Source: Alistipes sp. (GTDB taxonomy: Bacteria > Bacteroidota > Bacteroidia > Bacteroidales > Rikenellaceae). From it: a stretch of DNA of 52,460 nucleotides. The notes beneath the pieces are model-generated. The model ran no database searches. It was not told the DNA's origin and saw nothing but the letters and a program-made list of their open reading frames with translations. A program made the position numbers and the translations under genes. Below, piece after piece: positions 1-8,276 of this stretch (position 1 is its first letter; the number at the start of each line of letters is the position of its first letter). The DNA lies in the NCBI GenBank assembly GCA_017379015.1, contig JAFNXN010000016.1, positions 1 to 52,460 of the forward strand, written 5' to 3'.

Positions 1-101
<101 letters not shown>

Positions 102-105
102 TTCA

Positions 106-136
106 AGCCGAATCCGATAAGGGTTCGGCTTTTTTT
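106..136 (+). terminator. Intrinsic terminator of the rRNA operon
   Basis: A 10-bp stem (AGCCGAATCC with GGGTTCGGCT, one G-T wobble) closes a GATAA loop and runs straight into seven T. It lies immediately behind the 5S rRNA. Confidence 0.9.
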
Positions 137-229
137 GTGTTTGTGCGTGTTGATGGATGTGTTGGGTTGTTGGTGTAGGGCGAGGAAGAAGGACAATGCG
201 CAGGGAGAGGCGGGAGATATTTTGAGGGG

Positions 230-440
230 TTAAGAGGGGTTCAGAGAGAGACGGGAGGGACGAGAGAGAGCAGAGAGGGACGAGAAAGACGTGAGGGACG
301 AAAGGGACGAGAGAGACGAGAACGAAGTCGAGCATCATATTTTTTTTGTTGTTTTTTTCTCTCTGTTGTCTCTGCGTCTTTTCGTCTCTGCGTCTCTGAG
401 AGAGGCAACGTTTTTGTCCCTCTGTCGCTTTGACTCTTTG
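230..440. repeat. Low-complexity purine/pyrimidine repeat tract
   Basis: Positions 249-325 hold an imperfect 9-bp tandem repeat, read on the plus strand as GACGARARR units in close register. Positions 357-440 are pyrimidine-rich with an 8-bp CGTCTCTG-like period. The two halves are partly complementary, so they could pair, but imperfectly. Long minus-strand reading frames through this tract translate into Arg/Ser/Leu-rich repeats and are not credible genes. Nothing else recognisable lies between 137 and 542. Confidence 0.75.
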
Positions 441-542
441 AGAAGTTGAGAAAATTCGATAATTTTCCATTCTTGAACATCGCCCACTCCTCTTTACATC
501 CATTATTTTGCCTCTCTTCATTCTATATTTTTTAATAGAAAT

Positions 543-587
543 AGTGGTGCAGAGCGCGCTTGAGCGTTGTTTTGCACCACTTTTTTT
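543..587. terminator. Stem-loop with T-run, terminator-like
   Basis: AGTGGTGCA (543-551) pairs perfectly with TGCACCACT (573-581) and is followed by seven T. There is no gene directly upstream apart from the rRNA operon 400 bp away, so it may act as a secondary terminator that insulates the GH16 gene. Confidence 0.65.
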
Positions 588-630
588 CTCTTTTCGGAGC
601 TAATGGTTATGAATTGTTTGAAATATTTGC

Positions 631-638
631 TAAATTTG
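631..638 (+). promoter_or_regulatory. Possible -7 element for the GH16 gene
   Basis: TAAATTTG matches the Bacteroidota -7 consensus TAnnTTTG and lies about 85 bp before the GH16 start. No TTTG sits at the ideal 19-bp distance (the nearest TTG is 14 bp away), so the assignment is weak. Confidence 0.35.
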
Positions 639-723
639 TATAACACTTTATGTGTTACAGACCACAAATTATCGGTCTCTACTATTGTCATTTTTGGATT
701 TAAAACTTTTAAACCCAGATTAT

Positions 724-2232
724 ATGCGTCACTCGATCTACTTTTTCGCGTTTATAATCCTATCTCTACTAGCCGTTGCGTGCGGTAGTGATAAGGATGT
801 TAGTACACCTTCAAAAGGGGATATATCACTCAATGTAGATGTTCTTACCCTCTCGTCAGCAGCTCAACAGGCTGAGGTTATCGTTACTGCTGATGCTGAG
901 TGGGGTGTCTATCCCAAGGTCGATTGGGTCAAGGTGCGACCTTCGGGCGGTGCCAAGGGAGCGTCAACCGTTGTTTTAACCCTCGAGGAGAACAAGTTGC
1001 AGGAGCTTAGGGAGGGTGTAGTTGAGTTTAGAACGCTATACAAGAGCGTGAAGCTTACCGTGAAGCAGAACTACAATGTTCAGCCCGCCGCGATTGCCGA
1101 TCAGAACTTCCTAGCGGCACTTCTTGCCGATCACGATAGCGACGGTGACGGCATTCTCTCGACAAAAGAGGCGGCAGAGGTTCGTGAGATAAGGTGTTCG
1201 GGACGCAACATTGAGTCGCTCTCTGAGCTTGCCACATATTTTAGCGACATTGTATATCTTGACTGCTCAAAGAATAACCTTACGGAGCTTGATGTTCGCT
1301 CGCTCACTAAGTTAGAGTATCTCGATTGCTCGTCTAATAATATTAAGGAGCTTGATATTCAGCGTCTTCAGCGTCTTGTGACCTTTAATTGCACCGACAA
1401 CCCTAATCTCGAGAAGATATTTGTTTGGTTTAATTTCACTGCTCCCGAAGGGTTTGCGAAGCCCGATACGGCTGAGTATGTGGAGCCAGCAATAGCTGCA
1501 CCCGAGGGCTATGAGTTGGTATGGCACGATGAGTTTGACACGGCAGGTGTATCATCGCCATCTACTGATAAGTGGTGGTATGAGACTGGTGATGGTGGCT
1601 GGGGTAATAACGAGCTGCAGGACTATGTCTCGGGAGGCAAGTATAACTCTACGCGCATTGCCGAGGTTTCGGACGGTACGCTGAAGATCACAGCGCAGAA
1701 GATTGATGGCAAGGTACGCTCGGTGCGCATGAACACCATTGAGAGCTGGACGTATGGATATTTCGAGGGTCGCTTGAAGCTCTGCAAGGGACGAGGCACA
1801 TGGCCAGCCTTCTGGATGATGCCTAAGAACTTCCGCGCATGGCCCGATGATGGTGAGATCGACATCATGGAGCATGTAGGATACCACGAAAATTATGTCT
1901 CGTCGTCGATACACTGCAAGGCTTATTACCACTCGATAGGCACGCAGAAGACAAATGAGATACATCTGCCCACAGCAACCTCAGAGTTCCATACATACGC
2001 TGTTGAGTGGACACCAGAGTCAATGAAGTTCTACTTCGACGGTAAGCTGCACTTTACCTTCAACAACGATGGTAAGGGTGATAAGAATACATGGCCCTTC
2101 AACGCGCCATTCTACCTTAAGCTCAACCTCGCCTGGGGCGGCAACTGGGGTGGTGCGATGGGTGTTGACGAGTCGTGTCTGCCTGCTACCTACGAGATCG
2201 ACTATGTACGCGTATTTAAGAGGATAGAATAG
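724..2232 (+). CDS. GH16 endo-beta-glucanase lipoprotein with BACON and leucine-rich regions
   Basis: The predicted 502-residue protein probably cleaves internal beta-1,3 bonds in glucans such as laminarin at the cell surface. A lipobox (LAVAC, Cys20) follows the signal peptide. A BACON-type beta-sandwich spans about 34-116. A Ca-loop-like DHDSDGDG lies near 134, and short leucine-rich repeats (LDCSKNNLTEL type) at about 170-236. GH16 occupies 263-502. The catalytic signature EIDIMEH is intact, with E378 as nucleophile, D380 and E383 as acid/base. The frame is open from 652, but ATG 724 is chosen because the signal peptide begins there. GH3 follows 23 bp downstream, so an operon is likely. 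Family is certain; the exact glucan is inferred. Confidence 0.93.
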   Translation: MRHSIYFFAFIILSLLAVACGSDKDVSTPSKGDISLNVDVLTLSSAAQQAEVIVTADAEWGVYPKVDWVKVRPSGGAKGASTVVLTLEENKLQELREGVVEFRTLYKSVKLTVKQNYNVQPAAIADQNFLAALLADHDSDGDGILSTKEAAEVREIRCSGRNIESLSELATYFSDIVYLDCSKNNLTELDVRSLTKLEYLDCSSNNIKELDIQRLQRLVTFNCTDNPNLEKIFVWFNFTAPEGFAKPDTAEYVEPAIAAPEGYELVWHDEFDTAGVSSPSTDKWWYETGDGGWGNNELQDYVSGGKYNSTRIAEVSDGTLKITAQKIDGKVRSVRMNTIESWTYGYFEGRLKLCKGRGTWPAFWMMPKNFRAWPDDGEIDIMEHVGYHENYVSSSIHCKAYYHSIGTQKTNEIHLPTATSEFHTYAVEWTPESMKFYFDGKLHFTFNNDGKGDKNTWPFNAPFYLKLNLAWGGNWGGAMGVDESCLPATYEIDYVRVFKRIE

Positions 2233-2255
2233 TGTAAAACACAAATATTAAGCTT

Positions 2256-4466
2256 ATGAGAATTAAACACTTACTAGTTTTAGGCGCACTCTTTGCTATT
2301 AGCTGTGCTGCGCCTGTCGACAACGACATCGACCTAAGAGTCGAAGAGTTGTTGCAGCAGATGACCCTTGAGGAGAAGATCGGTCAGATGAACCAGGTAT
2401 CAGGAGGTCTTCAGTTTAAGGATGAGATTGCTAAGAGCAATGTGGGATCTATTCTCAATGTAGTTGACCCTGTTGAGATTAATGCTGTGCAGAGGGTGGC
2501 TGTCGAGGAGAGCCGTCTTGGTATTCCTATCCTTGTGAGCCGCGATGTTATTCATGGCTTCCGCACCATCTTCCCTATTCCTATCGGCTTGGCATCTACG
2601 TTCAACACCGATATCGTGGAGCAGGGTGCGCGTATTGCTGCTATCGAGGCTACAGCCTCTGGCGTACGTTGGACATTCTCGCCTATGCTCGACATAGCGC
2701 GTGATCCACGTTGGGGCCGTGTTGCTGAGGGCTCTGGCGAGGATCCCTATCTCGATTCGCAGATGGGTGTAGCAATGGTCAAGGGCTATCAGGGCGAGGA
2801 TCTTTCGGATCCTACATGTATGGCTGCCTGCATCAAGCACTTTGTGGGCTATGGTGCTGCTGAGGGTGGTCGCGACTACAACACCACGATGATCTCGGAG
2901 CGTGCTTTGCGCAATGTCTACTTCCCTGCATTTAAGGCGTGTGTCGAGGCTGGTGCATTGACACTCATGACATCGTTTAATGATGTTGATGGTCTGCCTT
3001 CTACGGGTAACGACTGGTTGCTTCGCGACATCTTGCGCGAGGAGTGGGGCTTCGACGGAATGGTCGTAACTGACTGGAACTCATCGGGTGAGATGGTGGC
3101 ACATGGCTTTGCTGAGGATCTTAAGGATGCAACACGCATCTCTATTAATGCGGGTGTTGATATGGATATGATGTCGTTTGGTTATCTTCAGTATGTCAAG
3201 GCTTTGGTCGAGGAGGGCAAGCTCTCTGAGGCTACTATCGACAACGCTGTGCGCAACATTCTACGTCTTAAGTTCCGTCTCGGCTTGTTCGAGAATCCTT
3301 ATGTTGATGAGTCGCTAGCTCGTCAGGTGGCTTATGCTCCTGAGCATCTTGCAGCAGCTAAGCAGGCTGCTGTTGAGTCGGCTATCCTTATCCAGAACAA
3401 CAACAATGTTCTTCCACTTAAGGATGTTAAGACAATCCTTGTTACAGGTCCTTTGGCAGATGCACCTTATGAGCAGCTTGGTACTTGGGCATTTGATGGT
3501 GAGGCTGAGCATACTGTAACGCCTCTTACTGCTCTTCGCAAGCAGTATGATGTGATCTACGAGCCTGCACTTGACTATAGCCGTGATTGCGATATGTCTA
3601 AGTTTGGTGCTGCTTTCGAGGCTGCTAAGCGTGCTGAGGCTGTGGTGGTATTCGTTGGTGAGGAGGCAATCCTCTCTGGCGAGGCACACTCGCTTTCACA
3701 GCTCAACTTGCAGGGTGCTCAGAGCGAGCTTATTGCTAAGATGCGTAGCACTGGCAAGCCTGTAGTGGTGGTTGTTATCGCGGGTCGCCCTATGACCATC
3801 GAGCGTGACTTGGAGAACTGCGATGCGATGCTCTACTCGTTCCATCCTGGAACTATGGGTGGCGAGGCTCTTGCCGACCTTATCTCTGGTCGCGCAGTGC
3901 CTTCAGGCAAGCTTCCTATGACATTCCTACGTGATGCTGGTCAGGCACCTTTCTACTATAACCATCCTATGACAGGTCGTCCTAATAATGGTACTGAGAC
4001 TCTTCTTAACGATATCCCAGTGCGTGCTGGTCAGACATCGCTTGGTTGCACATCGTACTATCTCGATACTGGCTATGGCCCATTGTTCCCATTCGGTTAT
4101 GGCTTGTCGTACACCACATTTGAGTATTCTAACGTAACCATAGATAAGGTGGAGTACGCTGAGGGTGAGACAATTGTTGTTGAGTATGACCTTAAGAATA
4201 GTGGTGAGTATGATGCTACAGAGGTTGCACAGCTCTATGTTCGCGACCTTGTAGGTTCTGTGGTTCGTCCTGTTAAGGAGCTAAAGCGTTTCGAGCGTGT
4301 GACGCTTAAGGCTGGCGAGAGCAAGCACTGCCGCTTTGAGCTTCCTGTGGCAGACCTAGCATACTGGAACCGCGATATGGAGTATGTTGTCGAGGCGGGT
4401 AAGTTCCAGCTATGGGTTGCTGGCGACTCTGCATCAGGCAGTGCTCTCGACTTCGTTGTTAAGTAG
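2256..4466 (+). CDS. GH3 beta-glucosidase (BglX-like) lipoprotein
   Basis: A 736-residue exo-acting beta-glucosidase of the BglX type that releases glucose from the non-reducing ends of beta-glucan oligosaccharides. A lipobox (AISC, Cys17) suggests membrane anchoring facing the periplasm. The (beta/alpha)8 domain carries the KHF motif (K194, H195) and the nucleophile D273 in VVTDWN. The alpha/beta sandwich follows, then a C-terminal fibronectin III-like domain from about residue 645. Length is normal for the family. It lies 23 bp behind the GH16 gene, matching a sequence in which GH16 makes oligosaccharides and GH3 finishes them. A terminator hairpin closes the unit. Related GH3 enzymes can act on xylosides, so substrate is inferred from context. 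Confidence 0.93.
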   Translation: MRIKHLLVLGALFAISCAAPVDNDIDLRVEELLQQMTLEEKIGQMNQVSGGLQFKDEIAKSNVGSILNVVDPVEINAVQRVAVEESRLGIPILVSRDVIHGFRTIFPIPIGLASTFNTDIVEQGARIAAIEATASGVRWTFSPMLDIARDPRWGRVAEGSGEDPYLDSQMGVAMVKGYQGEDLSDPTCMAACIKHFVGYGAAEGGRDYNTTMISERALRNVYFPAFKACVEAGALTLMTSFNDVDGLPSTGNDWLLRDILREEWGFDGMVVTDWNSSGEMVAHGFAEDLKDATRISINAGVDMDMMSFGYLQYVKALVEEGKLSEATIDNAVRNILRLKFRLGLFENPYVDESLARQVAYAPEHLAAAKQAAVESAILIQNNNNVLPLKDVKTILVTGPLADAPYEQLGTWAFDGEAEHTVTPLTALRKQYDVIYEPALDYSRDCDMSKFGAAFEAAKRAEAVVVFVGEEAILSGEAHSLSQLNLQGAQSELIAKMRSTGKPVVVVVIAGRPMTIERDLENCDAMLYSFHPGTMGGEALADLISGRAVPSGKLPMTFLRDAGQAPFYYNHPMTGRPNNGTETLLNDIPVRAGQTSLGCTSYYLDTGYGPLFPFGYGLSYTTFEYSNVTIDKVEYAEGETIVVEYDLKNSGEYDATEVAQLYVRDLVGSVVRPVKELKRFERVTLKAGESKHCRFELPVADLAYWNRDMEYVVEAGKFQLWVAGDSASGSALDFVVK

Positions 4467-4532
4467 TTGTCTAGTTGAGTGGCGGTCATTGATGTAAACC
4501 ATTAATCCCCACTCTCTTACAATAAATTAGAG

Positions 4533-4569
4533 GTCCTCGGGCTGTACGTTTAGGTACTATCCCGAGGAC
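4533..4569. terminator. Hairpin between convergent genes
   Basis: GTCCTCGGG (4533-4541) pairs with CCCGAGGAC (4561-4569), with an inner GTAC/GTAC pairing. It sits between the converging GH3 gene and the regulator gene, with a short T-rich stretch after it on the plus strand. Confidence 0.7.
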
Positions 4570-4625
4570 TCCTTATTTTAGATGCGCGCCAACCACTTTT
4601 GGTGGCATTGAATTGGAGAGGTTAT

Positions 4626-6305
4626 CTACTTGCCAATTCTCTTTACTCGCTCCTCCAGCTCGTCGCGGTTGCCAAGAGCATTGTTCTTGGTACGCGCGCG
4701 ATAGTTATATATGGTATTCACCGAGTAGCGCAACAGCGATGCGATGCGCGATGAGTCGGTGATGCCGAGGCGTATGAGTGCAAATATGCGTAGCTCGGTG
4801 TTGAGCCTCTCGCCACGCTTAAGCTCGATAGGTGTGTCGGGCTTGAGTAGTGAGTTGAACTCCTCGACAAAGTTGGGGTATAGGTTCAGAAAGGCATTGT
4901 CGAACATGTTGTAGAAGTTTTGTAGCTCTTCGTCCATGATGCTCGATGACGTGATCTCGCGCTCAAGCTCCGATGTCTTACCCTGCGATAGCTTGCGACG
5001 CACGTTGCGCTGTAGTGTTGCTAGCTTCTCGATATAGTCGGAGCACATCGAGAGGAATAGGGCGATATACTCCTCCTTGACGGCATTTGCCTCGCGTAGG
5101 TCGCCATTTGTTGTCGCTAGCTTCTCGTTGAGTTGTTGCAGTATGTCGTTGCTGTGAGCAATGCGCTCGTTCATCTCGCTGATCTTGCGAGATTTTTTGC
5201 GTAGGCGCATGATGAGTATTGCCATGTAGCAACATATACACATTAGGGCGATGGCGAGTATCGAGATGATTATGGCTAGGTGTCGTGAATACTCCTCTTG
5301 ACGCTGTAGCTCCTGACGCTGTAGCTGCTGTTTTGCCTGATACGCCTTCTCGATCTTGGGTACTACGGCTGATATCTGCCATGGTCGTAGCTTGGCATTG
5401 TAGAATAGCGCGTCGTTGAGCGATATAGTGACATAGCGAAAGGCTCGATCAATGTCGTTTTGCTCGAGTAGCACCTGAGCAAGGCTACATAACGATGCGT
5501 GATCCTTCGTTGCTGTGCGTATGTCCGCCTCGGCAGAGCGCGCAAACCACTCTATCATCTCTTTGCGTTGGGCTAGTGCCTCGCATATTCGTGCCTGATC
5601 GTAGGCAACCATCGCATACTCGTGAACGTTGGGCGAGAGGGTAGCTAGAAGCGAACGGTTTAGCGAGTCGGCAACCTCCCAGTTACCGCTATCTGTGAGT
5701 GTGCGTATTGTTATGGTGCGATGCAGTAGTTGCGTGGGGTCGCAGTTTGCGAGTATCTGTTCGCGATAGTAGATCTTCTTATGTCCTGAGCGGTTGCGTG
5801 CCTCGATGTCGTTGGTGTAGTGCCAGAAGTCGGAGTGAAATCGCTGCTGGGCATTATAGTATTCGACAAGTTGGCTTTTGCTTAGACTAAGGGTGTCTAT
5901 CTCATTTTCAAGCACTTCGCCCGCCTCGAAGAACATACCTGATGTGGCGTAAAGTACAGCACGGTCAATCTGAGTATCGGCCTTAAGCGTGTTGTTCTTC
6001 ATCTCATCGGCTAGCCGATAACGCTCGTCGAGCATCGCCATCGCCTTGTCGAGCTGAAATGCGAAGTATTCGTGATAGAGCTTTTCGCAGATGTTATAGC
6101 GTTGTTGCAGTGTGAGGTTGCTCTCGAGGAGCATATCTTCGATACTCTTAATTCGCGAGTGGCGTGCATCGACATAGCCCTGTGCTACGTCCAACATGTG
6201 GTCGAGGCTCGCTAGAGCACTCTCTTGTGCGCTGCTAGGTTGTATAGACGCTGAGGTGATTGCCGTGAGCAGCAATATCGCAATTTTTTTGAGGCTTTCG
6301 TTCAT
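4626..6305 (-). CDS. Membrane-anchored TPR/HTH transcriptional regulator (DUF6377-like)
   Basis: A 559-residue protein with the layout of a one-protein signalling regulator common in Bacteroidota. A signal peptide (about 1-26) is followed by a helical TPR-like sensor region outside the inner membrane. One transmembrane segment lies at about 341-365, then a basic, coiled-coil cytoplasmic stretch. The C-terminal HTH (about 503-543, ending RYSVNTIYNYRARTKNNA) resembles LuxR-type helices. It is transcribed divergently from the GH30 gene and converges on GH3, so it likely controls these glycosidases in response to a glycan signal. No histidine kinase or receiver domain is present. The DUF6377 label is from memory of the family layout; target genes are inferred. 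Confidence 0.85.
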   Translation of the reverse strand: MNESLKKIAILLLTAITSASIQPSSAQESALASLDHMLDVAQGYVDARHSRIKSIEDMLLESNLTLQQRYNICEKLYHEYFAFQLDKAMAMLDERYRLADEMKNNTLKADTQIDRAVLYATSGMFFEAGEVLENEIDTLSLSKSQLVEYYNAQQRFHSDFWHYTNDIEARNRSGHKKIYYREQILANCDPTQLLHRTITIRTLTDSGNWEVADSLNRSLLATLSPNVHEYAMVAYDQARICEALAQRKEMIEWFARSAEADIRTATKDHASLCSLAQVLLEQNDIDRAFRYVTISLNDALFYNAKLRPWQISAVVPKIEKAYQAKQQLQRQELQRQEEYSRHLAIIISILAIALMCICCYMAILIMRLRKKSRKISEMNERIAHSNDILQQLNEKLATTNGDLREANAVKEEYIALFLSMCSDYIEKLATLQRNVRRKLSQGKTSELEREITSSSIMDEELQNFYNMFDNAFLNLYPNFVEEFNSLLKPDTPIELKRGERLNTELRIFALIRLGITDSSRIASLLRYSVNTIYNYRARTKNNALGNRDELEERVKRIGK

Positions 6306-6334
6306 GAGCTAACAATGATAATTGTGTCTAATTG

Positions 6335-6365
6335 CAAAGCTAATAAAAATTTTAGAATTGCGCAA
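6335..6365 (-). promoter_or_regulatory. Promoter of the DUF6377-like regulator
   Basis: On the minus strand TTG (6365-6363), a 20-bp spacer and TAGCTTTG (6342-6335) match the Bacteroidota promoter form. The start codon at 6305 is about 30 bp beyond. Confidence 0.6.
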
Positions 6366-6460
6366 CTATCAACCACTTTGTTAATTGCTTATTATGTTTA
6401 TATTCAATGAGATAGATAGGTCTGTATCCATATTTTTTATTCTATCTTCGTATCTGTGGT

Positions 6461-6488
6461 TTTGTGTCATAAATTTTTTGTATATTTG
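6461..6488 (+). promoter_or_regulatory. Promoter of the GH30-CotH unit
   Basis: TTTG (6461-6464) and TATATTTG (6481-6488) resemble the -33/-7 pair, with a somewhat short 16-bp spacer. The GH30 ATG is 22 bp beyond. The region 6306-6510 is shared with the divergent regulator promoter and is the natural place for its operator, though no clear repeat was found. Confidence 0.6.
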
Positions 6489-6510
6489 TAAGTAAGAAAA
6501 TCCTATTATT

Positions 6511-8250
6511 ATGATGCACTTCACACAATCTATCCTTATTGCTGCCATTTCACTATTTATGATTGGTTGTGGTGGCGACACCCCTTCTGGTGGTGGACAA
6601 TCATCGCTCCTTCCTGAGTTGCGAATGGAGCAGGCAACAACAACGAATAGCTCTATTGAGGTTAACTTCACGCTCGAGAATGCCGATGTTGCTTACTGCA
6701 TGCTCAGCGATGCAAATTCATCGACCCCTGTGCTTAGCGAAGTTCGCAAGGGTCAGCGTCTTACAGAGTCTGGCGTGGTGCTCTTTGAGAACCTTGAGGC
6801 AGGATATACCTATAAGGTCTATGGTGTTGCTGGACGTAACGATATTTATGGTAAGATCTCTGGTATCGAGGTAAAGACCTCGGGCGAGATCGACTATAAC
6901 TTCCCCGCAGAGGGCGTTACGGCGATTACCACAACCGCTGCCAAGACGATGCTCCTCAAGGAGGCTGCTACCGATGATATGAGCAAGGTGGTTGATGGCG
7001 CGGCGACGCTCACCCTCGACACATCTACGCGCTATCAGCAGATGGAGGGCTTCGGTCCTGCGATCACTGGCTCTGCTGCCTACAACCTCTCGAAGATGTC
7101 GGCAGCTGATCGTGCAAAGATCCTTCGTGCGGCATTCCACCCTACTGAGGGTCTTGGATATAGCTATATTCGTATCTCAATAGGTTGCTCCGACTTCTCG
7201 TTGCAGGAGTTTACATGGTGCGATAAGCCTGGTCTTGAGAACTTTGCAGTGCATAGCGAGGATGAGACCTACGTATTCCCCATCCTGCGTGAGATACTCG
7301 CGATAAACCCTGACGTTAAGATTATTGCTGCACCTTGGACAGCACCTCTATGGATGAAGATAGCTCGTCACTCTAACGAGCCTTACAACAAGTGGGCTGG
7401 TGGTCGTCTCAACCCCGATTACTACGATGAGTATGCCGAATATCTTGTCCGCTGGGTTCAGACTATGGAGAGCAATGGCTTCCAGATTGAGTCTATCACG
7501 CCTCAGAATGAGCCGCTGCACGATGGTAACTCGGCATCAACCTATATGCCATGGGAGCAGCAGCGCGACTTTATCAAGCACCACCTTGGACCTCAGTTTG
7601 AGGCGGCAGGCCTTGACACTAAGATCTGGATCTATGACCACAACTTCGATGTTACCGACTTCGTAAAGAATATCTATGCCGATAAGGAGGCCTCAAAATA
7701 TGTCGATGGATCGGCATGGCATGCCTATGGTGGTAGCTCGTCGGCACTTAAGCAGATATATAATGCTGATCCTAAGAAGAGCATCTATTTCACTGAGCAG
7801 AGTATCGGTACGTGGTGTCCAAACTTTGGCGATAACCTCCTATGGCACATTCGCGAGGTGTGTATTGGCACGATCAACAACTACTGTCGCGCCGTGGTGC
7901 TTTGGAACTTTATGCTCGATGCAGAGCGTGGACCTAACCGCCCAGGTGGTTGCACAACATGCTATGGCTTTGTCGATTGCGATGGTTCGTACTCGTATAA
8001 CACGCTCACCTATCGTAGCCATTGGTACGCTATTGGACACATGTCAAAGGTTGTTAAGCGCGGTGCATATCGTGTTAAGTCGACAGCTTCGGGTATCCTA
8101 GCATCGACATTCGAGAATCCTGATGGCAGCTTGGCAGCTGTTGTGCTCAACGACTCCGACGAGCGTAAGCAGCTTGTGGTGAAGAGCCCTAAGGGTGACT
8201 TTGTTGTCGATATTGCAGCTAAGTCGGTAACCTCGATTAGCTGGAAATAG
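6511..8250 (+). CDS. GH30 glycosidase (beta-1,6-glucanase-like) lipoprotein
   Basis: A 579-residue retaining glycoside hydrolase of family 30. A lipobox (MIGC, Cys20) follows the signal peptide, then a Gly-rich linker and a fibronectin-like beta domain (about 32-130). The catalytic barrel begins at the typical QMEGFGPAITGSAA. Acid/base E334 sits in TPQNEP and nucleophile E429 in FTEQSIG; the spacing fits the clan. The C-terminal beta-sandwich ends the protein. Bacteroidota GH30 members include glucosylceramidases and beta-1,6-glucanases; the neighbouring GH16 and GH3 genes favour beta-1,6-glucan. The first two codons are both ATG (6511, 6514). CotH follows after 26 bp, probably in one transcript. 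Confidence 0.92.
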   Translation: MMHFTQSILIAAISLFMIGCGGDTPSGGGQSSLLPELRMEQATTTNSSIEVNFTLENADVAYCMLSDANSSTPVLSEVRKGQRLTESGVVLFENLEAGYTYKVYGVAGRNDIYGKISGIEVKTSGEIDYNFPAEGVTAITTTAAKTMLLKEAATDDMSKVVDGAATLTLDTSTRYQQMEGFGPAITGSAAYNLSKMSAADRAKILRAAFHPTEGLGYSYIRISIGCSDFSLQEFTWCDKPGLENFAVHSEDETYVFPILREILAINPDVKIIAAPWTAPLWMKIARHSNEPYNKWAGGRLNPDYYDEYAEYLVRWVQTMESNGFQIESITPQNEPLHDGNSASTYMPWEQQRDFIKHHLGPQFEAAGLDTKIWIYDHNFDVTDFVKNIYADKEASKYVDGSAWHAYGGSSSALKQIYNADPKKSIYFTEQSIGTWCPNFGDNLLWHIREVCIGTINNYCRAVVLWNFMLDAERGPNRPGGCTTCYGFVDCDGSYSYNTLTYRSHWYAIGHMSKVVKRGAYRVKSTASGILASTFENPDGSLAAVVLNDSDERKQLVVKSPKGDFVVDIAAKSVTSISWK

Positions 8251-8276
8251 TCTTTTGAAACTAACAGATAGATTTC

